Assembly: GCA_009925875.1 (NCBI GenBank)
Contig: RFQD01000002.1
Coordinates: forward strand, 1-19,530
Direction: 5' to 3'
Source: Microbacteriaceae bacterium
GTDB lineage: Bacteria > Actinomycetota > Actinomycetes > Actinomycetales > Microbacteriaceae
DNA: 19,530 bases
The notes under the pieces are model-generated. The model was not told the DNA's origin and made no database searches. It worked only from the letters and a program-made list of their open reading frames with translations. Each line of letters starts with the position of its first letter. Position 1 is the stretch's first letter. Shown here piece by piece: positions 6,877-15,408 of this stretch. The translations under genes and the position numbers were made by a program.

Positions 6877-7539
6877 TTAGGCGAGCAAAAATGCGCGGAG
6901 TTGGTCAGCCGAGTACACGGTGGATGCCGCTCCAACAGCCTCGTGAGGAGACCCGTAACCCCACTCAACGATGACCGCAGGAATTCCGTGAGCGGCTGCG
7001 CCTTCGACGTCGTATACCCGATCTCCGACGAGAACTGCCCGGCTAGCCAAATGCCCCATGTCGCGGAGCCCGGTCAGTGCCACCGAGACGATGTCGGCCT
7101 TGGTCGATCGAGTTTCGTCCTCGCTCGCCCCGCTGATGACAGCAAAGTACTGACTCAAGTCAAGATGGGACAGAATGCGAACGGCTTGACTTTCGGGCTT
7201 GCTCGTCGCCACCGCAAGAGGAATCTCGCTTGCGCGAAGTTGTTCGAGCAGTCCCAGCACCCCGGGAAAAACAGCGGCATCGAAGGCGCCATCCCGCCGG
7301 TAGTCCTCGCGGTAAACCCGAAGCATTTCCCACGCGTCTGCCTCGTCCAGCCCTAAGCGATGGCGAAACGAGTCGATGAGCGGAGGTCCGATGTAGTGCA
7401 TGAGTTCCGAGCGAGGTGGAATCGCCCAACCAAAGTGCCGAAATGTTTGTTCGAGAGAGTCAATAATCCCCGGCGCAGAATCGATGAGCGTTCCGTCGAG
7501 GTCAAACAGCACGGCGTCAAAGGGCAAGTTGGAGCGCAT
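6877..7539 (-). CDS. HAD phosphatase, phosphoglycolate-phosphatase-like
   Basis: A 220-residue HAD hydrolase. Motif I is FDLDGTL (nucleophile Asp13, acid/base Asp15), motif II is AVATSKP, the conserved Lys is in STKADIV, and the acidic motif is VGDRVYDVEGA. A helical cap domain between motifs I and II contains YIGPPL, as in Gph/PGP-type enzymes. Likely reaction: dephosphorylation of a small phosphate ester such as 2-phosphoglycolate or a nucleotide; the exact substrate cannot be read. It is the last gene of a leftward operon, 20 bases after nucS, with a GAGGA ribosome site. It is clearly homologous along its full length to the HAD gene at the front of the operon. Confidence 0.9.
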   Translation of the reverse strand: MRSNLPFDAVLFDLDGTLIDSAPGIIDSLEQTFRHFGWAIPPRSELMHYIGPPLIDSFRHRLGLDEADAWEMLRVYREDYRRDGAFDAAVFPGVLGLLEQLRASEIPLAVATSKPESQAVRILSHLDLSQYFAVISGASEDETRSTKADIVSVALTGLRDMGHLASRAVLVGDRVYDVEGAAAHGIPAVIVEWGYGSPHEAVGAASTVYSADQLRAFLLA

Positions 7540-7559
7540 AATGTCCTCAGCCTAAGCAG

Positions 7560-8255
7560 TCAAAACAGACGCAAGTGTGCATCGTCGACGCCACGCATGG
7601 CGTCATAGTCCAAGACAACGCAGCGTATTCCGCGGTCTTCGGCCAGTGTTCTGGCTTGGGGTTTGATTTCTTGCGCCGCAAAAATACCGGTTACCGGTCG
7701 GAGCAATGAATCTCGGTTGAGCAATTCGAGATACCGAGTTAGTTGTTCGACGCCATCAATGTCACCTCGTCGCTTGAGCTCAATCGCCACATGGCGTCCG
7801 TCCTCGTCACGAGCCAGGATGTCAACGGGGCCGATTGCGGTCATGAACTCTCGACGCACCAGGGTAAAGCCGGGTCCAAGAATCTCGAGCTGCTCCGACA
7901 AAAGTTGTTGGAGATGCGATTCCACACCCTCTTTGATGAGCCCGGGGTCGTCGCCGAGGTCGTGGTCGATTTCGGCGAGCACCTCATGAAAACTCACGAC
8001 CAGAACATCCGCCGTTTTTGCGTGACTTACGCGCCACAAGCGTTGAACTCCGGCCGCAATCTGATCGGGATCGGGCTCTTCGACAACGAGGATGCACGGC
8101 GGGCTCATCCAATTGAGTGGTTTATACGACCCCCCGTCCGAATGGATGAGCAGACTCCCGTCGTTCTTCAGCATCAACGCGCGCGTTGCGAGAGGAAGGT
8201 GGGCGTTGAGGCGACCCGAGTAGTCGACACTGCAGCGCGCGATTATCACCTTCAT
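7560..8255 (-). CDS. nucS: Mismatch-specific endonuclease NucS
   Basis: A 231-residue protein matching the NucS/EndoMS family. NucS cuts both strands at mismatched base pairs and provides mismatch repair in actinobacteria that lack MutS/MutL. The C-terminal nuclease domain carries the restriction-like core GPVDILARD...VAIELKRR, with Asp145, Glu159 and Lys161 as the metal-binding and catalytic set, followed by [13 protein letters not shown]. The N-terminal domain ([21 protein letters not shown]) is the DNA-binding part. The protein ends in LRLF, resembling the short terminal sliding-clamp-binding motif of NucS proteins. Its ATG (8255-8253) overlaps the stop of the upstream HAD gene (ATGA), so the two are coupled. 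Confidence 0.95.
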   Translation of the reverse strand: MKVIIARCSVDYSGRLNAHLPLATRALMLKNDGSLLIHSDGGSYKPLNWMSPPCILVVEEPDPDQIAAGVQRLWRVSHAKTADVLVVSFHEVLAEIDHDLGDDPGLIKEGVESHLQQLLSEQLEILGPGFTLVRREFMTAIGPVDILARDEDGRHVAIELKRRGDIDGVEQLTRYLELLNRDSLLRPVTGIFAAQEIKPQARTLAEDRGIRCVVLDYDAMRGVDDAHLRLF

Positions 8256-8896
8256 TGCAGCAACTCGGCGCGGAGTTCACTCACCGAGTCCATTCGTCGA
8301 TACGCGCCACTAAATTCGCTCTCCTCGGCATAACCCCACGAGCACGCCAGGGTCGGCACACCACAGCGCGCCGCACCGTGAATGTCATGGATTCGATCGC
8401 CGACCATGACCGGACTGTCGTCGAGTGATACACCCAGATCGCGCAGTGCGGCGGCCACAACATCCCCCTTGGTGTGAACGCCGTTTTCCGGATCTGCACC
8501 CTGCACGGCCACGAAATACTGACCGATTTCGAAATGATTCACAACCCGTGCCGCCTCGACGCGCAACTTCGTGGTTGCGGTGGCCAGCGGTATGCCCTGA
8601 CTCGCAAGGTCGCGGACGAGATCTCGCATGCCGTCAAACAGGCTCATGCCCGTCATACCATCTGCTTCGGCAAGACCGCGATAGTACGCCGTTGCTTCGG
8701 TTAACTGGTCGGAATCGAGGTAACGACCCAAGATCTCGCTCGTGGGTGGTCCGAGAAGGAGGCGAAGTTCCTGTCGACCGGGAACAGCGGCCCCAAATTC
8801 CAGCAACGTGCGCGCTATCCGTCCCATAATGGCGTCACCCGACTCCAGCAATGTCCCGTCCATGTCAAAGAGCACATGGGTCCAGCGTGAGGTCAT
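8252..8896 (-). CDS. HAD phosphatase, first gene of the nucS operon
   Basis: A 214-residue HAD hydrolase with FDMDGTL (Asp11, Asp13), TATTKL, conserved Lys in HTKGDVV, and [12 protein letters not shown]. The cap contains LLGPP, matching YIGPP of the paralog at 6877-7539, and the two proteins align over their whole length with no large gaps. Family role: hydrolysis of small phosphate esters; the substrate is not determined by the sequence. The ATG at 8896-8894 lies 7 bases after a TAGCCT -10 candidate, suggesting a leaderless transcript. The stop overlaps the nucS start. The gene is divergent from pepO with only 18 bases between start codons. Confidence 0.9.
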   Translation of the reverse strand: MTSRWTHVLFDMDGTLLESGDAIMGRIARTLLEFGAAVPGRQELRLLLGPPTSEILGRYLDSDQLTEATAYYRGLAEADGMTGMSLFDGMRDLVRDLASQGIPLATATTKLRVEAARVVNHFEIGQYFVAVQGADPENGVHTKGDVVAAALRDLGVSLDDSPVMVGDRIHDIHGAARCGVPTLACSWGYAEESEFSGAYRRMDSVSELRAELLQ

Positions 8897-8914
8897 GCCT
8901 CATAGGCTAGTCGC
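8897..8914. promoter_or_regulatory. Candidate bidirectional promoter core TAGGCTA
   Basis: The whole gap between two divergent start codons is 18 bases. Its centre, TAGGCTA (8903-8909), reads TAGGCT rightward, 6 bases before GTG 8915, and TAGCCT leftward, 7 bases before ATG 8896. Both fit TANNNT and both spacings put +1 at the start codon. Neither gene has a convincing ribosome binding site. -35 candidates would lie inside the opposite gene and are weak. Confidence 0.5.
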
Positions 8915-10897
8915 GTGAACATACCCGACGAACGCCCGGCGATTTCTGGCATCGACATCACAGAACTCGACCCCCAGACGAGACCACAGGATGACCTGTA
9001 CCGACACGTCACGGGAAAGTGGATGGCTCGAACCGAGATACCCGAAGATAAAGCGCGTTACGGATCGTTCCACATGCTCGCGGAAGAAGCCGAACGTGCC
9101 GTGCGCGACATCATCACGGGAATTGCCGATCTTCCGTCCGATCCTGTCGAGCGCAAGGTGGGAGATCTCTACGCCAGCTTTATGGCGCACGAGCGTATCG
9201 ACGAACAGGGTGTGACACCCATCGCGAGCCAACTCGCCGTTGCTTCGAACGTCGAGACGATAAGTCAACTCCTCGACACGATCGCACGACTCGTACGCCA
9301 CGGCCTGCCGGACGAAAGCTATTACCGCGACGAGAAGTTCGCCTCGGTTCGCGACGCGTATGTGTCCCACATTCAGCGCATGTTTGAGCTGATTGACGAA
9401 GAACTTCCATCGGTGAATGGCGGCGCGTCTGCGGCGGTGCGCGCCCAGCGAGCTTTCGATCTTGAGACCGCGCTGGCGGCGGCACACTGGGACAACGTTC
9501 GCACGCGTGACGCGCAAGCGACATACAACCCGCTTCCTTGGATGGACGTCCGGGAACGGATCCTCCGTGCCTCGTCTGCGCGAATCGCCGAACACGCTGC
9601 GGGCGAGATGAGCGCGACCGACGGGGGCACCCCTCCTCCCGCGGATCTCGAGACCTGGCTCATTGCACTGGGAGCACCGCGTCAGGCATTTGACACGGTC
9701 GTTGTGCGCGAACCGAGCTTTCTGGAGGGGCTGGGTCGGCTCCTCGTTGACTTCCAATTGGATGAGTGGCGCGCGTGGCTCATGTGGCAGGTTGTTCATT
9801 CCGCCGCGCCGTTCTTGCCCACGAGATTCGTGGATGAGAACTTCGATTTTTATGGTCGGACCCTGTCGGGAACCCCACAACAGCGTGAACGGTGGAAGCG
9901 CGGCGTGGCACTCGTCGAGGGTTCTCTGGGTGAAGCCGTCGGTCGAATTTACGTCGAGCGACATTTTCCCGAGGAATCCAAATCGCACATGGATGTGCTC
10001 GTGCAGAACCTCATCACGGCGTATCGAGAATCCATCTCGCAGCTTGACTGGATGTCCCCCGCGACGCGGGCGCGTGCGCTCGAAAAGCTTGACAAGTTCA
10101 CGCCCAAAGTGGGTTACCCCGACAAGTGGCGCGACTACTCCTCCCTCGAGATTGATCCGTCACACCTGATGGAAAACGTGCGACGCATCGCCGAGTTTGA
10201 CTTGCACCGCGAGCTCGACAAAGTGGGCAAGCCGATTGACCGAGACGAATGGTTTATGACCCCTCAAACGGTCAACGCGTACTACAACCCTGGCTTCAAT
10301 GAAATCGTCTTCCCCGCAGCGATTTTGCAGCCACCATTCTTCGATGCCTCGTGGGACGACGCCGCAAATTATGGCTCTATTGGTGCGGTGATCGGACATG
10401 AAATCGGCCACGGATTCGATGACCAGGGTTCTCGCTTCGATGGGGACGGTCGCCTCATTGACTGGTGGACGGATGACGACCGCGAGCGCTTCGAGAAACG
10501 GACAGCCGAGCTCATTGCCCAATACGATGCTCTTTCTCCGGAGGGGGCCAAGGGTCACAACGTCAATGGTGAGCTCACGATTGGCGAGAACATCGGTGAT
10601 CTGGGCGGACTCGGAATCGCGTGGAAGGCCTATCTGATTTCACTCCAGGGCGCTCAACCGCCTGTGATTGATGGACTCACGGCCGCCCAGCGCTTCTTCT
10701 ATGCGTGGGCGAACTCGTGGCAGCAAAAGAGTCGCCCGGAGGAAACCATCCGGTTACTGGCCATTGATCCACACTCGCCGCCCGAATTTCGGTGTAACCA
10801 GATTGTGCGCAACATCGACGCTTTTTATGACGCCTTTGGGGTAACACAGGGGGATGCTCTGTGGCTTGATCCCGCGCGTCGGGTGACCATCTGGTAG
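8915..10897 (+). CDS. pepO: M13-family zinc metallopeptidase (neprilysin/PepO-like)
   Basis: A 660-residue protein of normal length for bacterial M13 peptidases. The zinc site is His495-Glu-Ile-Gly-His499 within [17 protein letters not shown], with third ligand Glu558 in ENIGDLGG, whose Asp562 is also conserved. The substrate-binding VNAYYNP and the closing region [16 protein letters not shown]...[11 protein letters not shown] are intact. There is no signal peptide or membrane segment, so it should act in the cytoplasm on oligopeptides. The GTG at 8915 is preceded by a -10-like TAGGCT rather than a ribosome site. glyS follows 19 bases later in the same direction but has its own candidate promoter. 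Confidence 0.95.
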   Translation: MNIPDERPAISGIDITELDPQTRPQDDLYRHVTGKWMARTEIPEDKARYGSFHMLAEEAERAVRDIITGIADLPSDPVERKVGDLYASFMAHERIDEQGVTPIASQLAVASNVETISQLLDTIARLVRHGLPDESYYRDEKFASVRDAYVSHIQRMFELIDEELPSVNGGASAAVRAQRAFDLETALAAAHWDNVRTRDAQATYNPLPWMDVRERILRASSARIAEHAAGEMSATDGGTPPPADLETWLIALGAPRQAFDTVVVREPSFLEGLGRLLVDFQLDEWRAWLMWQVVHSAAPFLPTRFVDENFDFYGRTLSGTPQQRERWKRGVALVEGSLGEAVGRIYVERHFPEESKSHMDVLVQNLITAYRESISQLDWMSPATRARALEKLDKFTPKVGYPDKWRDYSSLEIDPSHLMENVRRIAEFDLHRELDKVGKPIDRDEWFMTPQTVNAYYNPGFNEIVFPAAILQPPFFDASWDDAANYGSIGAVIGHEIGHGFDDQGSRFDGDGRLIDWWTDDDRERFEKRTAELIAQYDALSPEGAKGHNVNGELTIGENIGDLGGLGIAWKAYLISLQGAQPPVIDGLTAAQRFFYAWANSWQQKSRPEETIRLLAIDPHSPPEFRCNQIVRNIDAFYDAFGVTQGDALWLDPARRVTIW

Positions 10898-10902
10898 ACG
10901 GG

Positions 10903-10908
10903 TAGGAT
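10903..10908 (+). promoter_or_regulatory. Candidate -10 element of glyS
   Basis: TAGGAT ends 8 bases before ATG 10917, which would allow a leaderless or nearly leaderless transcript. The same bases include AGGA, which could instead act as a weak ribosome site 9 bases from the ATG, so the reading is ambiguous. Confidence 0.35.
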
Positions 10909-10916
10909 TTTGCCCT

Positions 10917-12302
10917 ATGGCACCTTCCTCCAAACTTGACGCCGTCGTTGCCCTCGCACAGCATCGCGGGTTCGTATTTCAAGCCGGTGAGATTTACGGT
11001 GGCTCGCGCTCCGCGTGGGATTATGGGCCGCTCGGAACCGCGTTGAAGGAAAACATCAAGCGCCAGTGGTGGAACTACATGGTGCAACGTCGCGATGACG
11101 TGGTCGGCATTGATTCGTCGGTGATTTTGCCTAAACAGGTCTGGGAAGCATCCGGTCACGTCGAGGTTTTTAGCGACCCACTCGTCGAGTGCACGAGTTG
11201 CCACAAGCGCTTCCGTGAGGACCACCTCGTAGAGGAATTTGAAGAGCGGAAGGGGCGCGCACCGGAAGGTGGACTGGCCGGAGTCCCGTGCCCCAATTGC
11301 GGCAACAAAGGCCAATTCACAGCACCACGCGCGTTCTCTGGTTTGCTCAAGACATTCCTCGGTCCCGTCGACGACGAGGCCGGTCTTCACTATTTGCGTC
11401 CAGAAACGGCCCAGGGCATTTTTGTCAACTTTGCCAACGTCCTCCAAGCGGCCAGAATGAAGCCGCCCTTCGGAATCGGACAAATCGGCAAAAGTTTTCG
11501 GAACGAAATCACGCCCGGTAACTTCATCTTTCGGACGCGCGAATTTGAACAGATGGAGATGGAATTCTTTGTCGAGCCGGGAACGGACGAAGAATGGCAC
11601 CAGTATTGGATCGACCACCGAATGGCGTGGTACGTCGACTTGGGCATCAAACCGGAAAACCTCCGGCTATACGAGCATGCGAAAGAGAAACTTTCTCATT
11701 ACTCCAAGCGCACCGTGGACATCGAGTATCGCTTCGGGTTTAGCGGAAGCGAGTTCGGCGAACTCGAGGGTATAGCGAACCGCACGGATTTTGACCTCAA
11801 AACACATTCCGAGCACAGCGGAAAAGACCTGAGTTATTTCGACCAAACGCGTAACGAGCGCTGGGTTCCGTTCGTCATCGAACCCGCTGCCGGGCTCACG
11901 AGATCTCTGATGGCATTCCTTGTCGATGCATACGACGAGGAGACCGTCACGACAGCGAAGGGTGACACCGATACGCGCACGGTTCTTCGCCTTGACCCAC
12001 GCCTCGCACCGGTCAAGGCGGCGATTCTTCCCCTGTCGCGCAATGAGCAACTCTCACCGGTTGCCCGTGAGCTCACGGATTCCCTGCGTGTGTTCTGGAA
12101 TGTCGACTTTGACGACGCCGGAGCAATTGGTCGGCGTTATCGTCGTCAAGACGAAATCGGCACACCCTTTTGCGTGACGGTTGACTTTGACTCACTCGAA
12201 GATCAGGCGGTTACCGTTCGCCACCGTGATTCCATGCAGCAGGAACGGATTCCCCTCTCGTCGGTCACGGGTTTCTTGGCTGAACGACTTTTGGGCGCCT
12301 AA
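10917..12302 (+). CDS. glyS: Glycyl-tRNA synthetase (single-chain, class II)
   Basis: A 461-residue homodimeric-type GlyRS, which charges tRNA-Gly with glycine using ATP. The N-terminal signature is [24 protein letters not shown], split here as [13 protein letters not shown] (17-29) and SAWDYGPLG (32-40). Class II motif 2 is FRNEI (Arg195) followed by [13 protein letters not shown]. Motif 3 is near [10 protein letters not shown]. Cys92/Cys95 and Cys125/Cys128 form two CXXC pairs, possibly a zinc site in the insertion. The C-terminal anticodon-binding domain starts near [15 protein letters not shown]. Length is typical of the bacterial alpha2 enzyme. Confidence 0.97.
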   Translation: MAPSSKLDAVVALAQHRGFVFQAGEIYGGSRSAWDYGPLGTALKENIKRQWWNYMVQRRDDVVGIDSSVILPKQVWEASGHVEVFSDPLVECTSCHKRFREDHLVEEFEERKGRAPEGGLAGVPCPNCGNKGQFTAPRAFSGLLKTFLGPVDDEAGLHYLRPETAQGIFVNFANVLQAARMKPPFGIGQIGKSFRNEITPGNFIFRTREFEQMEMEFFVEPGTDEEWHQYWIDHRMAWYVDLGIKPENLRLYEHAKEKLSHYSKRTVDIEYRFGFSGSEFGELEGIANRTDFDLKTHSEHSGKDLSYFDQTRNERWVPFVIEPAAGLTRSLMAFLVDAYDEETVTTAKGDTDTRTVLRLDPRLAPVKAAILPLSRNEQLSPVARELTDSLRVFWNVDFDDAGAIGRRYRRQDEIGTPFCVTVDFDSLEDQAVTVRHRDSMQQERIPLSSVTGFLAERLLGA

Positions 12303-12334
12303 CCCTTCCTTGGGCAGCTGCGGAGTACATCGCC

Positions 12335-13231
12335 ATGACACCACGTGCCAGCCCGCGGCCGTCGGTGAACGTTTTTGACATCGTTGTGCGCGGCGAGGGA
12401 ATACCGGCCTTGCTTGCGGCGACCGACTGCGCGCGCGTGGGCTTGCGCACGGCATTAGTTTCGAGCGCAGCATCCGATGCGACGGTGATGGATGAGGCTC
12501 TGGGAGTGGGAGCGGATGCGAAATCGACGTTGAGGGCCAGCGAGGCACGGCTGTTCGCCTCAGGGTGGGGTGGCGTGGTCGAAAACGTGTGTGCCGAGCT
12601 CCTCGTGGAATGTCGGGTCGAGCACTCGACTCCCGGTGGCGAACGGATTGTCGGGATACCGGGTTCGCCCTTGTCGACACCGATTCGTCGCGTTATTGGA
12701 AATGCCGGGGCCGTGCGTGCCTACGCGGATCGTCTGCGACCCCTGCTTGCCATTGGCGAAGAGTTTAATCTTGCTCGACTTGTGAGGTCGCGCCTGGGGA
12801 GTGCGACGCTCGAGAAACTCGTGCGACCGGCAGCACGTGAGGAATTGGGCTGCGCGCCCGAAGACGTCGACCTTCGTGATGTTGCCCCCGGACTCGTCCA
12901 AGCAATGAGTCGGGTCGGCTCTCTCTCGCTTGGTGTGCTCGAGCTCGGCGCCCAAGATCCATCGACGCTGACTCGCATCTATCCTGTCGGCGGGTTGCGA
13001 GCGGTTGAACTCGCTGCAGTTGCGCAGGCGGACTATTTTGCGGTGAGTCGTCGAGTGCCGGCCGACACGAACGTCTCGGCCTATCGTGAACTTGACCTCC
13101 GCAAGCCGGTTTTTAACCAGGCTCTGCACGTTGGCATCCCGCGTGCACGACACGAGGCGCAAGAGCTGTGGCGCTCCATCCTGCACGACCCTGCCTACAC
13201 GCCAATAGGACCTGTCGACCTAGAGCAGTAG
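12335..13231 (+). CDS. Truncated or degenerate HemY-like (protoporphyrinogen oxidase) protein
   Basis: A 298-residue protein. Residues about 106-205 resemble the central part of coproporphyrinogen/protoporphyrinogen oxidase HemY: GIPGSPLSTPIRRVIG, a DRLRPLL segment, LVRSRLGSATLEKLVRPA, then DLRDVAPGLVQAMSRVGSL. The N-terminus (14-44) looks like an FAD-binding Rossmann start, but the usual GxGxxG reads GEGIPA. The family is normally about 450-500 residues. The C-terminal FAD/substrate half is missing, and the conserved GVYAGDP-like segment reads EELGCAPED. There is no frameshift and the frame is clean, so it is maintained as a protein, perhaps with a changed function. A GGAG sequence about 9 bases before the ATG can serve as ribosome site. 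glyS ends 32 bases upstream and hemD lies 1.4 kb downstream. Assignment is by remembered family pattern. Confidence 0.6.
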   Translation: MTPRASPRPSVNVFDIVVRGEGIPALLAATDCARVGLRTALVSSAASDATVMDEALGVGADAKSTLRASEARLFASGWGGVVENVCAELLVECRVEHSTPGGERIVGIPGSPLSTPIRRVIGNAGAVRAYADRLRPLLAIGEEFNLARLVRSRLGSATLEKLVRPAAREELGCAPEDVDLRDVAPGLVQAMSRVGSLSLGVLELGAQDPSTLTRIYPVGGLRAVELAAVAQADYFAVSRRVPADTNVSAYRELDLRKPVFNQALHVGIPRARHEAQELWRSILHDPAYTPIGPVDLEQ

Positions 13232-13244
13232 GCTTGTTACGGCA

Positions 13245-13250
13245 TATATT
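13245..13250 (+). promoter_or_regulatory. Candidate -10 element before the YtxH-like gene
   Basis: TATATT is the most AT-rich site in the 46-base gap and lies 28 bases before ATG 13278, which leaves room for a short leader containing the ribosome site. The -35 is not recognisable. Confidence 0.35.
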
Positions 13251-13277
13251 CCGCAAACGACATATAGGGAGCGTGAA

Positions 13278-13733
13278 ATGCGAGGCAAAGTTCTTTTCGT
13301 CGTGGGACTCGGCATCGGGTATCTCTTGGGAACCCGCGCGGGCCGTCGTCGCTATGAGCAAATCAAAGCGACCGCGTTGAATCTCTGGGAATCCGAGCCG
13401 GTTCAGTGGGGGGTCGCTCAAGTTCAGGACGCTGCGGGCGACTTAGCAGATCAGGCCATAACGAAGGCGAAGTCGGTACTCGCGGCGGCTTCGGGTAAGC
13501 CCAGCACGACGCGACCACGGACATCCGCCTCGTCCACCGGCGCTAAGGCGCCCGCGCCGGCGACGAAACGCCCCGTTGCGTCGACCGAAAAGCGCGCAGC
13601 CACGAGGGCGCAGCCGAAACCTGCCTCACCCATGGCCGAACCGAGCGCCCGAAGCGGTGTCGCAACGGGCGCAATTCCGGTCACTCCTGCGACCCCGACC
13701 TCCTCCTCGACGCCAACATCTCCGGCGGAGTAA
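13278..13733 (+). CDS. YtxH-like membrane-anchored protein with Ala/Pro/Thr-rich tail
   Basis: A 151-residue protein. The N-terminus MRGKVLFVVGLGIGYLLGTRAGRRRYEQI, read as FVVGLGIGYLLGTRAGR (7-23) plus RRYEQI, is a short membrane segment followed by the GTRAGRxRYxxI signature common in actinobacterial YtxH-like proteins. Residues about 30-75 look helical (AQVQDAAGDLADQAITKAKSVLAAA). The C-terminal 75 residues are Ala/Pro/Thr/Ser-rich and basic, probably disordered in the cytoplasm. A good ribosome site AGGGAG (13266-13271) sits 6 bases before the ATG. It is followed after 4 bases by the Holin-X gene and then the DUF3618 gene, forming one operon. Function unknown; an envelope or stress role is only a guess. 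Confidence 0.85.
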   Translation: MRGKVLFVVGLGIGYLLGTRAGRRRYEQIKATALNLWESEPVQWGVAQVQDAAGDLADQAITKAKSVLAAASGKPSTTRPRTSASSTGAKAPAPATKRPVASTEKRAATRAQPKPASPMAEPSARSGVATGAIPVTPATPTSSSTPTSPAE

Positions 13734-13737
13734 GCGA

Positions 13738-14187
13738 ATGCCTCGTTCACCCCGGGATTACGACGCCACGACCCCTCCCCCTCTTGCGGGAGGCGAAGAC
13801 GCTCGGTCCCTCGTTCAGCTTCTGCGCGAGCTGCCGAGTATCGTCATGGAGCTTCTCCGCGCTGAATTCGAGCAGTTCAAGCGCGAGTTGGCTCGCAAAT
13901 CAAAGAATTTCGGATTTGGAACCCTCCTTTTCGCTATAGCTGGCGGAATAGCTTTTTTCATGCTGGGAACCCTGACGACGGCCGGCATCCTTGCCCTGGC
14001 CAATGTCATGCCCGCGTGGGCTGCCGCTCTCGTGGTGTCGGGCGTCCTGCTTGTGCTGGTTATTATTCTGGTCGCCGTTGGCATCGCGTTGTTCAAGAAG
14101 TCGACCGGTCTCGTCCCGACCGAAACGATTGACAGCATCGTTCAAGATGCCCACGCGCTGAAAGGAGAAGGGCGTTTTGACTCCTAA
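13738..14187 (+). CDS. Actinobacterial Holin-X family membrane protein
   Basis: A 149-residue protein matching the phage-holin-like family (putative Actinobacterial Holin-X). An amphipathic N-terminal region (LVQLLRELPSIVMELLRAEFEQFKRELARK, residues about 25-53) precedes two hydrophobic segments at about 59-88 and 93-119. The short C-terminal tail ends GRFDS. ATG 13738 is chosen because GGCGGAG (13724-13730) lies 7 bases upstream; the reading frame is open farther upstream but overlaps the YtxH-like gene. The stop overlaps the next gene by 11 bases. No lysin or phage genes are nearby, so this is a chromosomal family member and not a prophage holin. Function in cells is unknown. Confidence 0.85.
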   Translation: MPRSPRDYDATTPPPLAGGEDARSLVQLLRELPSIVMELLRAEFEQFKRELARKSKNFGFGTLLFAIAGGIAFFMLGTLTTAGILALANVMPAWAAALVVSGVLLVLVIILVAVGIALFKKSTGLVPTETIDSIVQDAHALKGEGRFDS

Positions 14188-14458
14188 GTCGTCAGATTCC
14201 GAAGTGGGTCGCCTTTCTCGGGCCGAACTAACGGAGCATGTCGCACAGACTCGTGCTCGACTGGCCTCGACCCTTGATGCCCTCGAAGACAAGGCGAATG
14301 TGCCCAAACAGCTCAAGAAAGGCGCGCAAACGCAAGCGGTCAGGCTCAAAAAGCTTCGTCGAGAAAAGCCCCTCGTTTTTGCTGCGGTGGTGGTGAGTGG
14401 CGCTGTTGTAGCAGCCGGTATTCTCGCTCTAGTTGTAAAGTCAGCGACAAAGCGGTAA
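14177..14458 (+). CDS. DUF3618 family membrane-anchored protein
   Basis: A 93-residue protein typical of DUF3618. The N-terminal helix RAELTEHVAQTRARLASTL (15-33) continues DALEDKANVPKQ, followed by a basic stretch and a C-terminal membrane segment at about 66-87. The start is TTG 14177, supported by AAAGGAG at 14161-14167. It overlaps the end of the Holin-X gene, so the two are coupled. This YtxH-like/Holin-X/DUF3618 set often occurs together in actinobacteria from general knowledge, but no biochemical role is established that I can name. Confidence 0.85.
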   Translation: MTPKSSDSEVGRLSRAELTEHVAQTRARLASTLDALEDKANVPKQLKKGAQTQAVRLKKLRREKPLVFAAVVVSGAVVAAGILALVVKSATKR

Positions 14459-14596
14459 TTTCTATTCGCTAGACCCGTCAACGATGACACGGCCCGCTTG
14501 CGCCGGATGTGCGCGCCTGAAGTGAGACGCTGACAGTTCGTTGCATCACAACGACGTTGCAGGTGAAGGTGACGCCGTGTCCGATAAAGGATCGCC

Positions 14597-15382
14597 ATGT
14601 CACTCACCGCACCTACGCAGGCAAAGCCACTCGGTGGCTTACGCGTGCTCGTGCCGCGCGGTGGCCCCTGGGGAGATTCGGTGGCGTCGACGCTTCGCTC
14701 CAAGGGGGCGACGCCGGTCATCGCACCGATGACCAACTTTGTTCCCGCCCCGGATACAGAAGATCTCACCTCTGCCCTCGCAGATCTCGCGGCCGGGAAG
14801 TTCGATTGGGTCACGTTGACCAGCTCAACCACGGTCGATGTCCTCAGTGCCTATCGAGCCACGATTCCGTCCCGCACGAGAATTGCCGCGGTCGGGGAGA
14901 CGACGGCGAGCGCGCTCGCCGCTATCGGATACAAGGCCGACCTCACGCCCGGAGAGCAAAACACCGCCCGTGGATTGCTTGAGGCGTGGGAGTCCGCCAC
15001 CGGCGGGGTTGTGCCTTTGAGAATCCTGACCCTCCGCTCGCAGGTAGCGGTCCCGGTCCTCACGGATGGACTGAAGAGAATCGGACATGACGTTCGTTCG
15101 GTCATTGCGTACCGCACCGTCGGCGTTCCCATCGACCAGACCGTCATTGACCAGGTTCGACGGGGTGACTTCACGGCCGTGTTGGTGACATCGGGAAGCG
15201 TGGCCGAAGAAATCGCCGCTCAGCTCGGAGACATTCCGCGCGAGACCTTTGTTTTGGCACTCGGACCGAGAACCGCCACGGATGCGCGTCATGCGGGTGT
15301 GCGAGTCGATGCCACGACCCCCGACGGGACGGTCGACTCCATTGTCGCCGCGTTGACGTCAACCTTTACGAGCGCTCAATAA
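14597..15382 (+). CDS. hemD: Uroporphyrinogen-III synthase
   Basis: A 261-residue HemD-type protein, which closes hydroxymethylbilane into uroporphyrinogen III with inversion of ring D, in heme/siroheme synthesis. The two-domain pattern is visible: domain one with LRVLVPRGGPWGDSVASTLRSKGATPVIAPM and, after WVTLTSSTTVDVL, the second domain with IAAVGETTASALAAIGY. TLRSQVAVPVLTDGL and AVLVTSGSVAEEIA follow, and ALGPRTATDARHAGV comes near the end. Length is normal. The ribosome site AAAGGA (14586-14591) lies 5 bases before the ATG. The 138-base gap upstream (14459-14596) contains no gene or clear terminator. No other heme-pathway gene is nearby except the HemY-like remnant. Confidence 0.88.
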   Translation: MSLTAPTQAKPLGGLRVLVPRGGPWGDSVASTLRSKGATPVIAPMTNFVPAPDTEDLTSALADLAAGKFDWVTLTSSTTVDVLSAYRATIPSRTRIAAVGETTASALAAIGYKADLTPGEQNTARGLLEAWESATGGVVPLRILTLRSQVAVPVLTDGLKRIGHDVRSVIAYRTVGVPIDQTVIDQVRRGDFTAVLVTSGSVAEEIAAQLGDIPRETFVLALGPRTATDARHAGVRVDATTPDGTVDSIVAALTSTFTSAQ

Positions 15383-15408
15383 CCTTTCCGCCGTGGGGAT
15401 GATCTCGG

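Noticed and set aside
8900..9988. A 362-codon open frame on the minus strand inside the metallopeptidase gene
   Set aside because: It is fully antisense to a gene with an intact HEIGH zinc site, and its predicted protein is rich in Arg/His/Val with no domain pattern, as expected for a high-GC shadow frame.
10677..11618. A 313-codon minus-strand open frame across the pepO-glyS junction
   Set aside because: It is antisense to two well-supported genes and shows no recognisable motif.
13738..14187. Holin-like gene as a sign of a prophage
   Set aside because: No lysin, integrase, capsid or tail genes are nearby, and this Holin-X family is common in actinobacterial chromosomes.
13900..14832. A 310-codon minus-strand open frame across Holin-X, DUF3618 and hemD
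   Set aside because: It crosses three good genes antisense, and the predicted protein is low-complexity with no family signature.
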